DNA of 37,206 nucleotides from Chroococcus sp. CMT-3BRIN-NPC107. GTDB lineage: Bacteria; Cyanobacteriota; Cyanobacteriia; Cyanobacteriales; Chroococcidiopsidaceae. Location: assembly GCA_019359635.1 (NCBI GenBank), contig JAHHGY010000034.1, positions 1-37,206 of the forward strand, given 5' to 3'. The notes under the pieces are model-generated. The model saw nothing but the letters and a program-made list of their open reading frames with translations. It was not told where the DNA came from and ran no database searches. A program made the position numbers and the translations under genes. This document shows positions 1-10,383 of this stretch, piece after piece; the stretch's first letter is position 1; each line of letters starts with the position of its first letter.

Positions 1-100
1 AACTGACTTTAAATCGTTTGGCTAATTCTCTTTGGCTATATTCTTTGTTTTGCCACGCTTTTAATATCTTTTCTCGTAAGTCAATGGAATATGCTGCCAA
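1..100 (-). CDS. IS630-family transposase, N-terminal part (runs off the left edge)
   Basis: Reading the minus strand from a TTG at 98-100 gives 33 codons beginning M-A-A-Y-S-I-D-L-R-E-K and continuing with S-Q-R-E-L-A-K-R-F-K-V-S. This is the usual opening of IS630/Tc1-type transposases, where an N-terminal helix-turn-helix binds the element's terminal repeats. An in-frame TAA lies three codons upstream and AGAAGG (111-116) is well placed as a ribosome site, so TTG is a reasonable start. The DDE catalytic domain would lie left of the window, so it cannot be told whether the element is intact. No terminal repeat could be placed to the right of the start. Confidence 0.6.
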   Translation of the reverse strand, partial: MAAYSIDLREKILKAWQNKEYSQRELAKRFKVS

Positions 101-601
101 CTCTGATTAACCTTCTTTTTTCCTATCTTTACTTTATCTCTTTGTGGCTTGCTTGATCTCAAATTGCTGTAAGTAAAGATTGCGGTTATTTTATTGGAGT
201 AGTTATCAATAGTAATATGATTTGTTGAGATTGAGTCACAGCAATCAAACCGTAAATAACTTCACTACATAGAAGTAGCTAAACTTTAAGTATTGTAACT
301 ATCACCCGTTGTTCTTTTAAGCCACACTTAAAACATTGCTTGGGAATGTTGTTACATTCTCTAAAGTTTCCGTCTTTGGTACTTGCACCAGCACCAAAAA
401 ATTATCCGGCGGATTTAGGGAATAATAATTACATTTTTTGTTACTGTTACCGTATTGACAATTCGTCTTGTAACTTCAACAAATCGCTTTTGTCCCGCTT
501 TTAATTTTAGCCAAAAACAATTAGCTTATTTCCATCAAGGGATAGGCAACACCCAAAAATCTGAGTAGTAATATAGCAAGTGCAGCACAAAGCAACAAAC
601 C
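101..601. other. Intergenic region with no supported gene
   Basis: About 500 bases of AT-rich DNA lie between the transposase start and the glucosidase gene. On the minus strand a few short frames around 300-480 look faintly protein-like (for example L-V-Q-V-P-K-T-E-T-L-E-N-V), but they are broken by stops in every frame and match nothing I recognise. They could be a remnant of an older gene. No clear promoter, tRNA or strong hairpin is visible. Confidence 0.5.
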
Positions 602-3241
602 ATGACTCAAGAAGAAGCAAGATTGCAAGCCGATCGCGATCGCACAGGCTATTGGAGACGTTGGGGATCGTACTTAGCCGAACGCCAATGGGGTACGGTA
701 AGGGAAGACTATAGCCCCGATGGTGCGGCTTGGGATTATTTTCCTCACGACCAAGCTCGATCTCGCGCTTACCGTTGGGGAGAAGATGGAATTGCAGGTA
801 TTTCTGACAATCATCAAAGGCTGCAATTTGCGCTCGCATTGTGGAATGGCAAAGATCCAATTATTAAAGAAAGATTATTCGGTTTGTCTGGTAATGAAGG
901 CAATCATGGCGAAGATGTCAAGGAATATTATTTTTATTTAGACAATACTCCCACTCATTCTTATATGAAGTGTTTGTATAAATACCCCCAAGCTGCTTTT
1001 CCATACCAAGAATTAGTCGAAGGAAATAAACAGCGCGATCGCACTATGCCAGAATTTGAATTAATTGATACTGGTATCTTTGAGTGCGATCGCTACTTTG
1101 ATGTGCTGGTAGAATATGCCAAAAATTCTCCTGAAGATATTTTAATTAAAATTACCCTTACCAACCGAGGAGCGGAAGAAAAACCGATACATTTGTTGCC
1201 TACGCTTTGGTTTAGAAATTATTGGTCTTGGAATACTAAACATCATAAACCTCTGCTAAAAGTAGCTCAATCTAACGATGATTTTAGTATTGTCGAAGCT
1301 TCTCATCCCACTTTAGGCGATCGCTGGTTGTATTGCAAAGGTAAAACTAATTTACTATTTACAGAAAATGAAACCAACAATCAAAAGTTATTTAATACGC
1401 CTAATGCTTCACCTTATGTAAAAGATGGAATTAACGACTATTTAATCCATAAAAAGCCAACGGTAAATCCCGATTTAACTGGTACTAAAGTTTCCGCTCA
1501 CTACACCTTATCAGTTAAGCCAGGAGAGACAGAAACTATCTGCCTGCGCCTTAGTGATTCGTCACAGTTAAAAGATGAAGAATTTGATAACATATTTCAA
1601 ATTCGTCAAACTGAAGCTGACGAATTTTATTACCATATTTCTGCTGATAAATTCTCTTCAGACGAGCGCAACATTCAGCGCCAAGCTTACGCCGGAATGT
1701 TGTGGAGCAAGCAATTTTATTACTATGTAGTAGAAGATTGGTTGAAAGGCGATCCCAATACTCCACCGCCACCGAAAGAACGTATCAGTATTAGAAATAG
1801 TGAATGGGTACATATATTTAATAATGATATTATTTCCATGCCAGATAAATGGGAATACCCCTGGTATGCAGCCTGGGATTTGGCTTTTCATGTAATTCCT
1901 CTAGCTACTATCGATCCTGATTTTGCCAAACGCCAGTTAAGCCGTTTAACAAGAGAATGGTATATGCACCCAAACGGACAATTGCCAGCTTATGAATGGA
2001 CTTTTGGCGATGTCAATCCCCCCGTTCATGCTTGGGCAACTTGGCGCACTTATCAGATCGAAAAACAAATATATGGACGCTCAGATCGCTCGTTTTTAGA
2101 AAGGGTATTTCAGAAGCTATTACTAAATTTTACTTGGTGGGTAAATCGCAAAGATGTAGAAGGAAAAAACATCTTTCAAGGTGGCTTTTTAGGCATGGAT
2201 AATATTGGCGTTTTCGATCGCAGTTCAAAGTTACCCATAGGCGGTTATATTCAACAAGCTGATGGCACAAGCTGGATGGCGATGTATGCCTTAAATATGC
2301 TGACTATTGCCTTGGAATTAGCAAAAGAAAACTCAGCCTACGAAGATATTGCAAGTAAGTTTTACGAGCATTTTTTGCGAATTGCTGAAGCTATGGATGG
2401 AATTGGTAATAGCAAAATCTCTTTATGGGATGAAGAAGATGGTTTTTACTACGATGCGCTGCAATTTCAGGGCGATCGCCAATGCAAAATGAAAGTACGC
2501 AGTTTGGTAGGGCTAATTCCCTTGTTTGCGATCGCAACTTTAGAACCAGAAACCTTAAACCAGCTACCCAATTTCAAACGGCGGATGGATTGGTTTATCA
2601 ACAATCGTCCCGATTTGAAAAGAAACGTTGCTTGCATGGAAACTTTAGGAGTGGGCGCAAGAAGACAATTAGCGATCGCCTATCCCGACAAACTGCGCCG
2701 CATTCTGCACAAAATGTTAGACGAAAAAGAATTTTTAAGTCCCTACGGCATTCGCTCAGTTTCTAAATACCACAAGTCTCATCCTTACATTCTCCATATC
2801 GACGACACTGAGTATCGAGTAGATTACGAACCAGCCGAGTCAAAAACAGCTTTATTTGGTGGTAATTCCAACTGGCGCGGACCTATTTGGTTTCCGATTA
2901 ATTATTTAATCATTGAATCACTACAAAACTTTTATAACTACTTAGGCGATGACTTTTTAGTGGAGTGTCCTACAGGTTCAAGGCAAATGCTGAATCTTCA
3001 GCAAGTAGCAACAGAATTATCCCAGAGGCTGATGGGGCTTTTTCTCAAAAATAATTTTAATCAGCGCCCTTTCAATGGTGGCGTAGCAAAGTTTCAAACC
3101 GATCCTCATTGGCGCGACTTGATGCTTTTTCACGAGTATTTTCATAGCGATAATGGTGCAGGATTAGGTGCAAGTCATCAAACAGGGTGGACGGGCTTAA
3201 TAGCTACCCTAATCGAGCAGTGTAAAGAAATAAAACAATAA
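602..3241 (+). CDS. GH63/MGH1-like glycoside hydrolase (glucosidase)
   Basis: This is an 879-residue cytoplasmic-type protein with no signal peptide or membrane segment. It matches the large bacterial 'glucosidase' proteins of the MGH1-like/GH63 clan, which have an (alpha/alpha)6 catalytic barrel and hydrolyse alpha-glucosides or glucosylglycerate-type substrates. The N-terminal third holds the conserved [20 protein letters not shown] block. The barrel contains Y-A-A-W-D-L-A-F-H near residue 423, whose Asp is the expected catalytic acid, and [13 protein letters not shown] near residue 757. Length is normal for the family. The ATG at 602 lacks a strong Shine-Dalgarno, which is common in cyanobacteria. 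The substrate cannot be read from sequence. A link to compatible-solute or glycogen metabolism is only suggested by glgC nearby. Confidence 0.85.
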   Translation: MTQEEARLQADRDRTGYWRRWGSYLAERQWGTVREDYSPDGAAWDYFPHDQARSRAYRWGEDGIAGISDNHQRLQFALALWNGKDPIIKERLFGLSGNEGNHGEDVKEYYFYLDNTPTHSYMKCLYKYPQAAFPYQELVEGNKQRDRTMPEFELIDTGIFECDRYFDVLVEYAKNSPEDILIKITLTNRGAEEKPIHLLPTLWFRNYWSWNTKHHKPLLKVAQSNDDFSIVEASHPTLGDRWLYCKGKTNLLFTENETNNQKLFNTPNASPYVKDGINDYLIHKKPTVNPDLTGTKVSAHYTLSVKPGETETICLRLSDSSQLKDEEFDNIFQIRQTEADEFYYHISADKFSSDERNIQRQAYAGMLWSKQFYYYVVEDWLKGDPNTPPPPKERISIRNSEWVHIFNNDIISMPDKWEYPWYAAWDLAFHVIPLATIDPDFAKRQLSRLTREWYMHPNGQLPAYEWTFGDVNPPVHAWATWRTYQIEKQIYGRSDRSFLERVFQKLLLNFTWWVNRKDVEGKNIFQGGFLGMDNIGVFDRSSKLPIGGYIQQADGTSWMAMYALNMLTIALELAKENSAYEDIASKFYEHFLRIAEAMDGIGNSKISLWDEEDGFYYDALQFQGDRQCKMKVRSLVGLIPLFAIATLEPETLNQLPNFKRRMDWFINNRPDLKRNVACMETLGVGARRQLAIAYPDKLRRILHKMLDEKEFLSPYGIRSVSKYHKSHPYILHIDDTEYRVDYEPAESKTALFGGNSNWRGPIWFPINYLIIESLQNFYNYLGDDFLVECPTGSRQMLNLQQVATELSQRLMGLFLKNNFNQRPFNGGVAKFQTDPHWRDLMLFHEYFHSDNGAGLGASHQTGWTGLIATLIEQCKEIKQ

Positions 3242-3379
3242 AGCGTAATATTTTTACATGAGTCTTTTGACGGCGTTGCTGAAATTGGCATAATTTTCAA
3301 AAATTGGTTTACGAAGAAGACGCTGAATATAGCTTTTCTTTTGCCCTAAACTATATTTCTAGACGCTCGAAAAGGAATT

Positions 3380-3682
3380 ATGCAACTTACACCCCAGGAA
3401 AAAGACAAATTACTAATTTTTACGGCGGCAATGGTTGCCGAAAGACGTAAGCAAAGAGGCTTAAAGCTAAATTATCCTGAAGCTGTGGCTTACCTTTCCG
3501 CAGCCATCTTAGAAGGCGCTAGAGATGGGCGTACTGTTGCAGAATTAATGAGTTATAGCACAACTTTACTCACGCGAGATGAGGTAATGGAAGGCATACC
3601 AGAAATGATCGCCGACGTACAGGTAGAAGCAACTTTTCCCGATGGAACGAAATTAGTTACCGTCCACAATCCAATTTTGTAA
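3380..3682 (+). CDS. ureA: Urease subunit gamma
   Basis: A 100-residue protein matching the urease gamma subunit along its whole length: the start [11 protein letters not shown], the central [12 protein letters not shown], and the end [14 protein letters not shown]. With beta and alpha subunits it forms the nickel enzyme that splits urea into ammonia and CO2. The gamma subunit is structural and carries no metal ligand. AAGGA just upstream of the ATG is a good ribosome site. No ureB, ureC or accessory gene is in the window. The downstream neighbour is convergent, its stop lying only two bases away. Confidence 0.95.
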   Translation: MQLTPQEKDKLLIFTAAMVAERRKQRGLKLNYPEAVAYLSAAILEGARDGRTVAELMSYSTTLLTRDEVMEGIPEMIADVQVEATFPDGTKLVTVHNPIL

Positions 3683-3684
3683 TG

Positions 3685-5262
3685 TTAGACAAAATTATGA
3701 TTAAAAGCCAAGTCTGATTCGCTAAAACTGCGCGTTTCTTCATCTAGCACTTTAACTAAGCGGTTGTAAATTTCCTGCGCTTGTTGGGGAGAATCGCCAA
3801 TACTTGTGACTCCAAGCTTGCCAAACTCTGAAAGGCAACCCATTAAGTGAAAAACTATACCCGTTTCTGTGCCAGAGTCAAAATGCAGCCGATTGGTGGC
3901 AATAATATCCATCAAATCGTTGGGTAACAACCCTTTGTAGCGTTCTTTTTGCAAGTTATCGGTGGCAGTGTAATATTTTTCCCGTCCCTGCTGGCTATAA
4001 AATAGTCCGGTGGAAAGGTCGTAACGTCCGTTGGTTAATAGTTTCAAGGTCATAAACGGGTGAGTAGTACCACCTTTACGCAAATTAATTTCGATCGCTT
4101 GAATATCCCATTTATCGCCATCAATATTTGGGTGACGAACGGCAATAAAATCAACTCCAAATCTCTCTAATGTGCCTTTTTCTGCTAATACTCTCCCAAC
4201 TTGTAACCCCAAATCTTGAATCCGCATCCGGTAAGCATTATCTGCGGGAAAGCGACAACCAAGATAAATTTGTCCGTCGGGGCCGCCCAAAATCTGGTCG
4301 TGGGTAGATAATATTTCTACTTCACCATTGGGGGTAATTCTCCCTTGAACGCTAGGACTGCGCTTTTCTTCTCCTTCGACAAACTCCTCTACTATTGCCC
4401 CAATTTCAGGAATTCGCCCCGAAAAATTATCCCAATTTTCCGATTTTGCCTGAAAGCGCATTTGCTGTAACTGTTGCTTAATAGCTTCAGGCTTTTCTTG
4501 TGGAGAAATATTTTGAATTGGTCTTAAATCAAATAAAGCATTCCCTTCCCCAGAAATTCCTTCATTGAGTTTAACTACCATGCGTTTTAATTGCGGCTTT
4601 TGTTCCCATAGTTTGCTAATGGCTGCAACTAATTCCTCTACATTCCACAAGCTTTCGTTAGTACCATCGGGGTAAGGAATCTTACTTTCGGCAAATATTT
4701 GTCTGCTACCGCTTTTTGTTCCCCAAATTTGCAAGCTAGGATCGGAGGCATACAACGGAACGCCGATTGCTACAGATAAATCTCGCTCCCAATTGGAGGA
4801 GTTATAACAAATCATAAAAGACTTTCCAGGGCGTAAAGCTTGACGCAATCGCGCTATCAACCGAGGACGTTCTAAGATTTTTTGAGTTAGGGGTTTGTTA
4901 GAAGAATCGTAAGTAGAAAGTAATAGTAAGCGATCGCGCGCGTGAGAAAAAGGTATTCCTGGCAACAACTGCAAATAGTAATCTATGACGCTGGGATGTA
5001 GAGGTTGAGACGTAACATAAATTAAGCGCGTGCGGGGATTTTGCAGGCGAATCAGGGAAAATAATAATCTTTCTTCGTAGTGGTGAACGCCATCAATTTT
5101 TAATAATTCCCGCCGATCTAAACTGAGAGAAGGAATTACTAAAATATCTCCATCGCTGCGATCGAAATCCTCTACCGTATGCCAAAAGTCGCGCAGATGT
5201 CCCTGCAACTGGCGGAATTTTAATTCTTGTTCTAATAAAAGAGAATTATCTAATATTTGCAT
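3685..5262 (-). CDS. PGM1-related ATP-grasp peptide ligase
   Basis: A 525-residue protein resembling the 'peptide ligase PGM1-related' family, named after the ATP-grasp ligase of pheganomycin synthesis. The N-terminal ~150 residues form a pre-ATP-grasp region (V-T-S-Q-P-L-H-P-S-V-I-D-Y-Y). The ATP-grasp core shows a nucleotide-binding lysine and glycine loop, V-V-K-L-N-E-G-I-S-G-E-G-N-A, near residue 230. A metal-binding strand, E-I-N-L-R-K-G-G-T-T-H-P, lies near residue 393. The last ~100 residues correspond to the PGM1 C-terminal domain. Members join a carboxylate to an amine with ATP. The substrate here is unknown and no peptide-precursor gene is adjacent. The gene lies 100 bases downstream of glgC in the same direction and may be cotranscribed with it. 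Confidence 0.75.
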   Translation of the reverse strand: MQILDNSLLLEQELKFRQLQGHLRDFWHTVEDFDRSDGDILVIPSLSLDRRELLKIDGVHHYEERLLFSLIRLQNPRTRLIYVTSQPLHPSVIDYYLQLLPGIPFSHARDRLLLLSTYDSSNKPLTQKILERPRLIARLRQALRPGKSFMICYNSSNWERDLSVAIGVPLYASDPSLQIWGTKSGSRQIFAESKIPYPDGTNESLWNVEELVAAISKLWEQKPQLKRMVVKLNEGISGEGNALFDLRPIQNISPQEKPEAIKQQLQQMRFQAKSENWDNFSGRIPEIGAIVEEFVEGEEKRSPSVQGRITPNGEVEILSTHDQILGGPDGQIYLGCRFPADNAYRMRIQDLGLQVGRVLAEKGTLERFGVDFIAVRHPNIDGDKWDIQAIEINLRKGGTTHPFMTLKLLTNGRYDLSTGLFYSQQGREKYYTATDNLQKERYKGLLPNDLMDIIATNRLHFDSGTETGIVFHLMGCLSEFGKLGVTSIGDSPQQAQEIYNRLVKVLDEETRSFSESDLAFNHNFV

Positions 5263-5362
5263 CGCCTCAGCCCTGCCACCCGATCGCCTATAAATGCGAT
5301 TCTACTGTGCTTACTGAGGCTTGCAACATACATCTAGAGAACGATTGACGAGGAGTTAAGTT

Positions 5363-6652
5363 TTAGATGACCATCCCATCCTTGATTACGGCATTTTTTA
5401 GCACTACAACAATGCCACTACGAATATAGAAACCTTGACTTTCTTTCTCAGCTTCTTGGACGCGATCTTTATTAATTATTTGGACATCGCAGCCAATTCG
5501 GGCATTTTTGTCAATTATGGCGCGGCGAACGGTGCTATTTGAACCAATCCCCAAAGGAATTTGCGTACTTTCGCACTGAGATTGTTCTTCTGCAAAGGGT
5601 TGATAAAAGTCCGCACCCATAATTAGAGAGTCATCAATGGTACAACCTTCTTCAATGCGCGATCGCACTCCCAGCACTGAATGCTGAATTCGACAGCGTT
5701 TTAAAATACAACCTTCCCCAATAATTGATTCTGTCACCTGGCAATCTAGCAGCTTACTAGGAGGCAAATAACGCGAACGGGTGTAGATTGGGGCTTCTTC
5801 ATCATAAAAGCTAAAAGGCGGGTGTGGCTGCTTTGTCAGCGCCAAATTAGCCTCATAAAATGCCTCTATCGTCCCGATATCTTCCCAATAGCCATTGAAC
5901 AAGTAAGCCTGAACGTTAAGATCCTTTGCCGCCGCCGGAATAATCTCTTTCCCAAAATCGGTTTGAGTTAAAGAATTTTTCAAGAGGTTAATTAAAACTT
6001 CTTTTTTAAAGACATAAATCCCCATTGAAGCAATATAGGGTTTTTGCTGTGCCTGCTCTTTAGTCAAACCCAAAATCGTTGTATCTACCTGCATTTGGCG
6101 CAACTGTTCGCCCTTGGGCTTTTCGCTAAAATCAATTATTCGCCCCTTGTTGTCAATTTTCATTAACCCAAAGTCGGACGCCAAACGCTCAGAAATGGGA
6201 ACAACCGAAAGAGTTATATCTGCCCCAGTTTCGCGGTGACGCTGCACGAATAGGCGGTAATCCATGCGATACAGATGATCTCCCGACAAAATCAGGTATT
6301 CATCAACGCCCCATTCCTCCAATAACCAAATATACTGACGCACCGCATCGGCTGTACCTTGAAACCAATTAGGGTTTTCTGGGGTTTGCTGGGCGGCTAA
6401 TACTTCGACAAAGCCCTCGGTAAATCCAGCAAAACTATAGGCACGGGCAATGTGACGATTGAGAGAGGCGGAGTTAAATTGCGTCAGGACATAAATTTTG
6501 TAAATTTCTGAATTGATGCAATTACTAACAGGAATATCGATGAGACGATATTTACCTGCTAACGGTACGGCGGGCTTGGCGCGTAGCTTGGTTAGGGGGT
6601 AAAGCCGAGTGCCTGCACCGCCCCCTAAAATGATCGATAATACTTTTTTCAT
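5363..6652 (-). CDS. glgC: Glucose-1-phosphate adenylyltransferase (ADP-glucose pyrophosphorylase)
   Basis: GlgC makes ADP-glucose and pyrophosphate from ATP and glucose-1-phosphate, the committed step of glycogen synthesis. The 429-residue length is typical of cyanobacteria. The nucleotide-binding loop [14 protein letters not shown] is at the N-terminus, followed by L-I-D-I-P-V-S-N-C and [11 protein letters not shown]. The C-terminal left-handed beta-helix ends in [13 protein letters not shown], the lysine-containing segment that binds the activator 3-phosphoglycerate in cyanobacterial and plant enzymes. It sits between the PgpH-type gene (105 bases upstream) and the PGM1-like ligase, all on the minus strand. 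Confidence 0.97.
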   Translation of the reverse strand: MKKVLSIILGGGAGTRLYPLTKLRAKPAVPLAGKYRLIDIPVSNCINSEIYKIYVLTQFNSASLNRHIARAYSFAGFTEGFVEVLAAQQTPENPNWFQGTADAVRQYIWLLEEWGVDEYLILSGDHLYRMDYRLFVQRHRETGADITLSVVPISERLASDFGLMKIDNKGRIIDFSEKPKGEQLRQMQVDTTILGLTKEQAQQKPYIASMGIYVFKKEVLINLLKNSLTQTDFGKEIIPAAAKDLNVQAYLFNGYWEDIGTIEAFYEANLALTKQPHPPFSFYDEEAPIYTRSRYLPPSKLLDCQVTESIIGEGCILKRCRIQHSVLGVRSRIEEGCTIDDSLIMGADFYQPFAEEQSQCESTQIPLGIGSNSTVRRAIIDKNARIGCDVQIINKDRVQEAEKESQGFYIRSGIVVVLKNAVIKDGMVI

Positions 6653-6757
6653 AAATAACTGTTCTTACTGCCAATCAACTCCCAAGTTTAGTGTCTGACT
6701 GTGTGGGGCAGTTGGCAAGGGGGGAGAGAAATTTAGTATTTATTATTAAAGAAAAAC

Positions 6758-9187
6758 TCAGTTATTAGCGGCTTTGGGGTAGGCAATTCGTTTGTGATGA
6801 AATTGCAACCAAACTTCAACAAAAATTTCGCCAATGCGAGACATTTGCTCGCGGGTTAGTCCCGAATCTATCATCTGATTATCTTGCCAGCGCGATCGCA
6901 ATATTTTGTTAACCATTGCTAAAGCTTCTTCATAAGTCGCATCTTTTAAGCTTCTTAATGCCGCTTCGCAAGCATCGGCTAACATTACCAGCCCCGTTTC
7001 CGGCGATTGGGGAATTGGCCCATCGTAGCGAAAATCTTTTTCGTCTACAACAACAGTGGGATTAGCAGTTTCGGCAGCTAATTGCTTTGCTTGGTGATGA
7101 AAATAAGCAATCAAAATCGTGCCTTGGTGTTCGGGAATAAATGCTCTAACAGCTTTGGGTAAATGGTATTTACGCGCCATAACTAAGCCAGCGCTGACGT
7201 GCTTTTTAATAATTTCCGCACTCAACCAGGGATTATTAATTTCGTCGTGCTTGTTTGGGCCGCCCATTTGATTTTCAATAAATCCTTGAGGATCGTGTAA
7301 TTTACCAATATCGTGATAAAAAGTCCCTGCCCTCACTAATTCTACATTGCAAGAAAGTTCCTTCGCCGCCGCCTCTGCCAAAGTCGATACAAATAAAGTG
7401 TGTTGAAAAGTGCCAGGAGCGTTCGTTGCCAGACGTTTCAAGAGCGGTCGATTGGGATTGGCAAGTTCTGCTAACCGAATGGGAGTTACGAGGTCAAATA
7501 GATACTCTAAATAAGGGCTTAAACCGATCGCCACAATACTCCAAGCTAACCCCGAAAGCCCCACCAATCCTGCTTGTTGGGAAGTCTCGTACCAGCCCAT
7601 ATTTGTTTTGTCGCTGATAAAATCTACGAGCAAAAAAGTAGTAGATTCGGTTAAACCAACAGCAACACCTAATAAAGCTAATTCTTCACGCGATCGCATT
7701 TTTCCCGCTAAACTACTGGCAAGTATCCCCCCGGCTACCCCTACCAGCAGGTATCCTACATTGATATCCAAGCTACCTAGCAATAGCACGGTGATGAGAG
7801 CGATAACTGTCAGCCCCAAAGAGCGTCCGTAGAAGCTGCCCAATAGCAAGCCAATTGCTGGCAAACTTGTATAGTTTATGCCTAAAGTTGCCAGCAACAT
7901 TGTACTCAAAGTCAACAACATGACTAAAATGCGATCGCGCTGCTGTAAGTTACAACCTAGCTGTCTTTTGATTAGAACAAAAATGCCCAAAGCTGCCGTT
8001 ACAAATAGTCCTAGTTGCAACAGACCGTACCAGCGAATTTCCCGCCGACTCAAATCAAAACGATCTAATAATACAAAGGCAGCACGATCGATTTCTTGCC
8101 CAGCTTTTACAATAATTTCGCCTTGCTGTACCTCTAACATTACAGTGTTTACAGCTAGAGCGGCTTGTTCGGCTTGATATTTTGTTTTCTCCTCATCTTG
8201 TATTAAATTTGGCTGTAAAACGCCAATTAGTAACTTTTTTGCCCAGGTTTCGGCAGTTTTTGGTAACGAACTATTAACGTTGGCAGATTTTAGTTGAATA
8301 TCTACGGCAGCTTGAATAATATCTGGCGGTAGCCCCGGTGTAATTCCTTGAGTTAAAATGCGATCGCTACTGCTATTAATTGCCTCCTGAGTTTTTTTCC
8401 ACTCCTCATCTGATAATTCCAGCAAGACATTATCTGAAAATGCTTTAATATTGCTGGGGTTTTGGGCAAGTTTTGTTTGGGCTTGGACGTATTTTTGCCG
8501 AATTTGAGTAATTTTATTAATTAATTTAGCTACTGTTTCCGGTGAAGTTTGTAAGCTTTGGGCTTGCAATTCTATAATTGCTTCTACGGCGGGACTGTTT
8601 GCTAGCGTATCTACCTGATTTTTACTAGCTACTTGCGCCTTAAAAGTTGCTACTACTAACTTCCATTCTGATTCTGGACAGCTACGCAAATAACGTTGTA
8701 CGGAAATTGATAACTCCGACGTTTTTACAAACGGAAAACTCCCAGCTATTAGCCGACTTTCGTTGCTTGTGTCGAGAATTTTTTGCAGCTGCGCTTGAAC
8801 TTGCTGGTTTGCTAATTCATCAATCTTTAGTACGGGTGCAGCAATGGTGCGGGCGGCTTTACGTTCGGCTTTTGTGGTTTCAATATCTTCTACACGAACG
8901 TTATAAGGGGCGGTAATTGTTTGCGGGGCAATTGTTCCCACAGCTAATCGCGGTTGATTGTAGAATCTATGTCCCAAAACTGTAGTTAGAGCGATCGCGG
9001 CTAAACAAAAAACTGCTACAGAATGATACTTTTGCGCACCCCGCCAAAGTTTTAACCCGGTAGCAACAACAGAACTCCAAAATGTCAACTTTTTTGTCTT
9101 TTGGCTTTCTGGGATTGCCAAGGAGTGGCGTAACAACTTTTGTGTTTGCCTTTGGTGCTTTTGATTAAACAAACGCAGTTTTTTCAT
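6758..9187 (-). CDS. 7TM-HD family membrane phosphohydrolase (PgpH-type, putative c-di-AMP phosphodiesterase)
   Basis: An 809-residue protein with the PgpH/7TMR-HD architecture. One membrane segment near residues 55-75 is followed by a ~300-residue extracytoplasmic 7TMR-HDED region and a block of seven hydrophobic segments at roughly 385-575. A cytoplasmic HD domain comes last, with T-F-Q-H-T-L near 594, F-Y-H-D-I-G-K-L near 622 and I-P-E-H-Q-G-T further on. The His and Asp residues expected to bind two metals are all present. Characterised relatives hydrolyse c-di-AMP, so a c-di-AMP role is inferred from the family. Cyanobacteria use c-di-AMP in day-night and osmotic control, which would fit a glgC neighbour, but that link is speculative. 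Confidence 0.85.
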   Translation of the reverse strand: MKKLRLFNQKHQRQTQKLLRHSLAIPESQKTKKLTFWSSVVATGLKLWRGAQKYHSVAVFCLAAIALTTVLGHRFYNQPRLAVGTIAPQTITAPYNVRVEDIETTKAERKAARTIAAPVLKIDELANQQVQAQLQKILDTSNESRLIAGSFPFVKTSELSISVQRYLRSCPESEWKLVVATFKAQVASKNQVDTLANSPAVEAIIELQAQSLQTSPETVAKLINKITQIRQKYVQAQTKLAQNPSNIKAFSDNVLLELSDEEWKKTQEAINSSSDRILTQGITPGLPPDIIQAAVDIQLKSANVNSSLPKTAETWAKKLLIGVLQPNLIQDEEKTKYQAEQAALAVNTVMLEVQQGEIIVKAGQEIDRAAFVLLDRFDLSRREIRWYGLLQLGLFVTAALGIFVLIKRQLGCNLQQRDRILVMLLTLSTMLLATLGINYTSLPAIGLLLGSFYGRSLGLTVIALITVLLLGSLDINVGYLLVGVAGGILASSLAGKMRSREELALLGVAVGLTESTTFLLVDFISDKTNMGWYETSQQAGLVGLSGLAWSIVAIGLSPYLEYLFDLVTPIRLAELANPNRPLLKRLATNAPGTFQHTLFVSTLAEAAAKELSCNVELVRAGTFYHDIGKLHDPQGFIENQMGGPNKHDEINNPWLSAEIIKKHVSAGLVMARKYHLPKAVRAFIPEHQGTILIAYFHHQAKQLAAETANPTVVVDEKDFRYDGPIPQSPETGLVMLADACEAALRSLKDATYEEALAMVNKILRSRWQDNQMIDSGLTREQMSRIGEIFVEVWLQFHHKRIAYPKAANN

Positions 9188-9365
9188 TACCTACTATTGC
9201 CAGTCGTCTGCTAGAAAGTAAACAAAAAAACAATTTTTGGTTATTAATTCCAGTGGTGACACTATGAATACTTACCTTTAGGCGCGATGCCCACTCGCAA
9301 ACTTCCAATTTTTTAAATTATCTGCTGCCCAACGGCTAATTTGTCTTCTGCTAAAGCTAAATTAC

Positions 9366-10190
9366 TCAACGCGAACGAATAACTCGCGGTGCAGCCACCG
9401 CCGTAGATAGTGGTTTTGTTTTGCTGTCGTACACTCCTGACCATACAGCAACTAGAGAGTCTGACAATTGTAACATTTCTATCTGGGCGCTGGTTTGCAG
9501 GTCTACGCTAATTCGCCAACTACTAGGAATGCTATAAACACCGTTATAAGCCCCCGATAGCGCGCCAACAATGGCACTGCTGGCACCGGGCGATCGCCTA
9601 CTCCTTTTTATACTAAGACTAATATCTTCTGGCGTACTCAAAAAACAATAAAGCGCAAAGGCAATTGATGCCGTCACTGAACTGCTATTTGGTGCCAATT
9701 GAATAATAGTTGTTTCTAACCCAGCTTTTTGCTCTAGTAGGTTTTGAACTTGAATTAATTTATCTACCAAGTCAGTATTCGGCGCGCCTACAAATTCAAC
9801 TATTTGGGAGATTAATTTATGAGGTACAAGTTTCTCTGTCAAAGCTTGAGCGATCGCATACCCCAAAGCTAATATACTCTCTCTAATAATTATTTCCGAC
9901 GACCAAATACTAGCTACCGATAGCAAGTTGGCACTTAATTTAATTTTGTTGTCGTGGTAAAAAAGCGCTAAAGGTAAAGTGGCAATAATAGCTTGCAAAG
10001 GGGTTAATTTTGCCATTAACAGCTTTTCAAGCCAGCTTCGGTACTCGAAGCAACCTAACTCTACCAAACTTTGCATCCCTAGAGTTAGTAGTTCGGCGAT
10101 CGGAGGAGATTGAACTTGGTGAGAAATTTTTTCTTCTAAGGTTGCGCCTAATAAAGTGCCACGAAATCGGCTAGTTATTGAGTGACGCAT
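9366..10190 (-). CDS. ADP-ribosylglycohydrolase-like protein, probably catalytically inactive
   Basis: A 274-residue protein with the outline of the ADP-ribosylglycohydrolase (DraG/ARH) fold. It opens with R-F-R-G-T-L-L-G-A and ends with A-I-V-G-A-L-S-G-A-Y-N-G followed by an I-P-x-x-W stretch, as in the family. The acidic metal ligands are missing. The usual G-A-A-x-G-D-A after the first motif reads G-A-T-L-E-E here, and the G-G-D-x-D-T motif before the last helix reads R-S-P-G-A-S-S. Active members use two Mg ions to remove ADP-ribose, so this copy is probably a non-catalytic relative. It is on the same strand as aroQ upstream, 193 bases away. Confidence 0.6.
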   Translation of the reverse strand: MRHSITSRFRGTLLGATLEEKISHQVQSPPIAELLTLGMQSLVELGCFEYRSWLEKLLMAKLTPLQAIIATLPLALFYHDNKIKLSANLLSVASIWSSEIIIRESILALGYAIAQALTEKLVPHKLISQIVEFVGAPNTDLVDKLIQVQNLLEQKAGLETTIIQLAPNSSSVTASIAFALYCFLSTPEDISLSIKRSRRSPGASSAIVGALSGAYNGVYSIPSSWRISVDLQTSAQIEMLQLSDSLVAVWSGVYDSKTKPLSTAVAAPRVIRSR

Positions 10191-10383
10191 AGTTTCAAGC
10201 TACCAGAAGTTATAAAATTAGCAAACGCTCTTTGGCGTTGTTGACTAGGTAATTGCCAAGGGGATGAACGAGTAAGAGAGGACGAAGGTGAAATAAAAAA
10301 ATTTGTCTTTTCGTCAGCCGCTCCTTAGCGATCGTCAATCTTTTAGCAATGCCATAAATTTAATTTACTTGCTAATTCTCTAT

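Noticed and set aside
300..480. Protein-like stretches on the minus strand left of the glucosidase gene
   Set aside because: All frames contain stops and no family could be recognised. Perhaps an old gene remnant, but unsupported.
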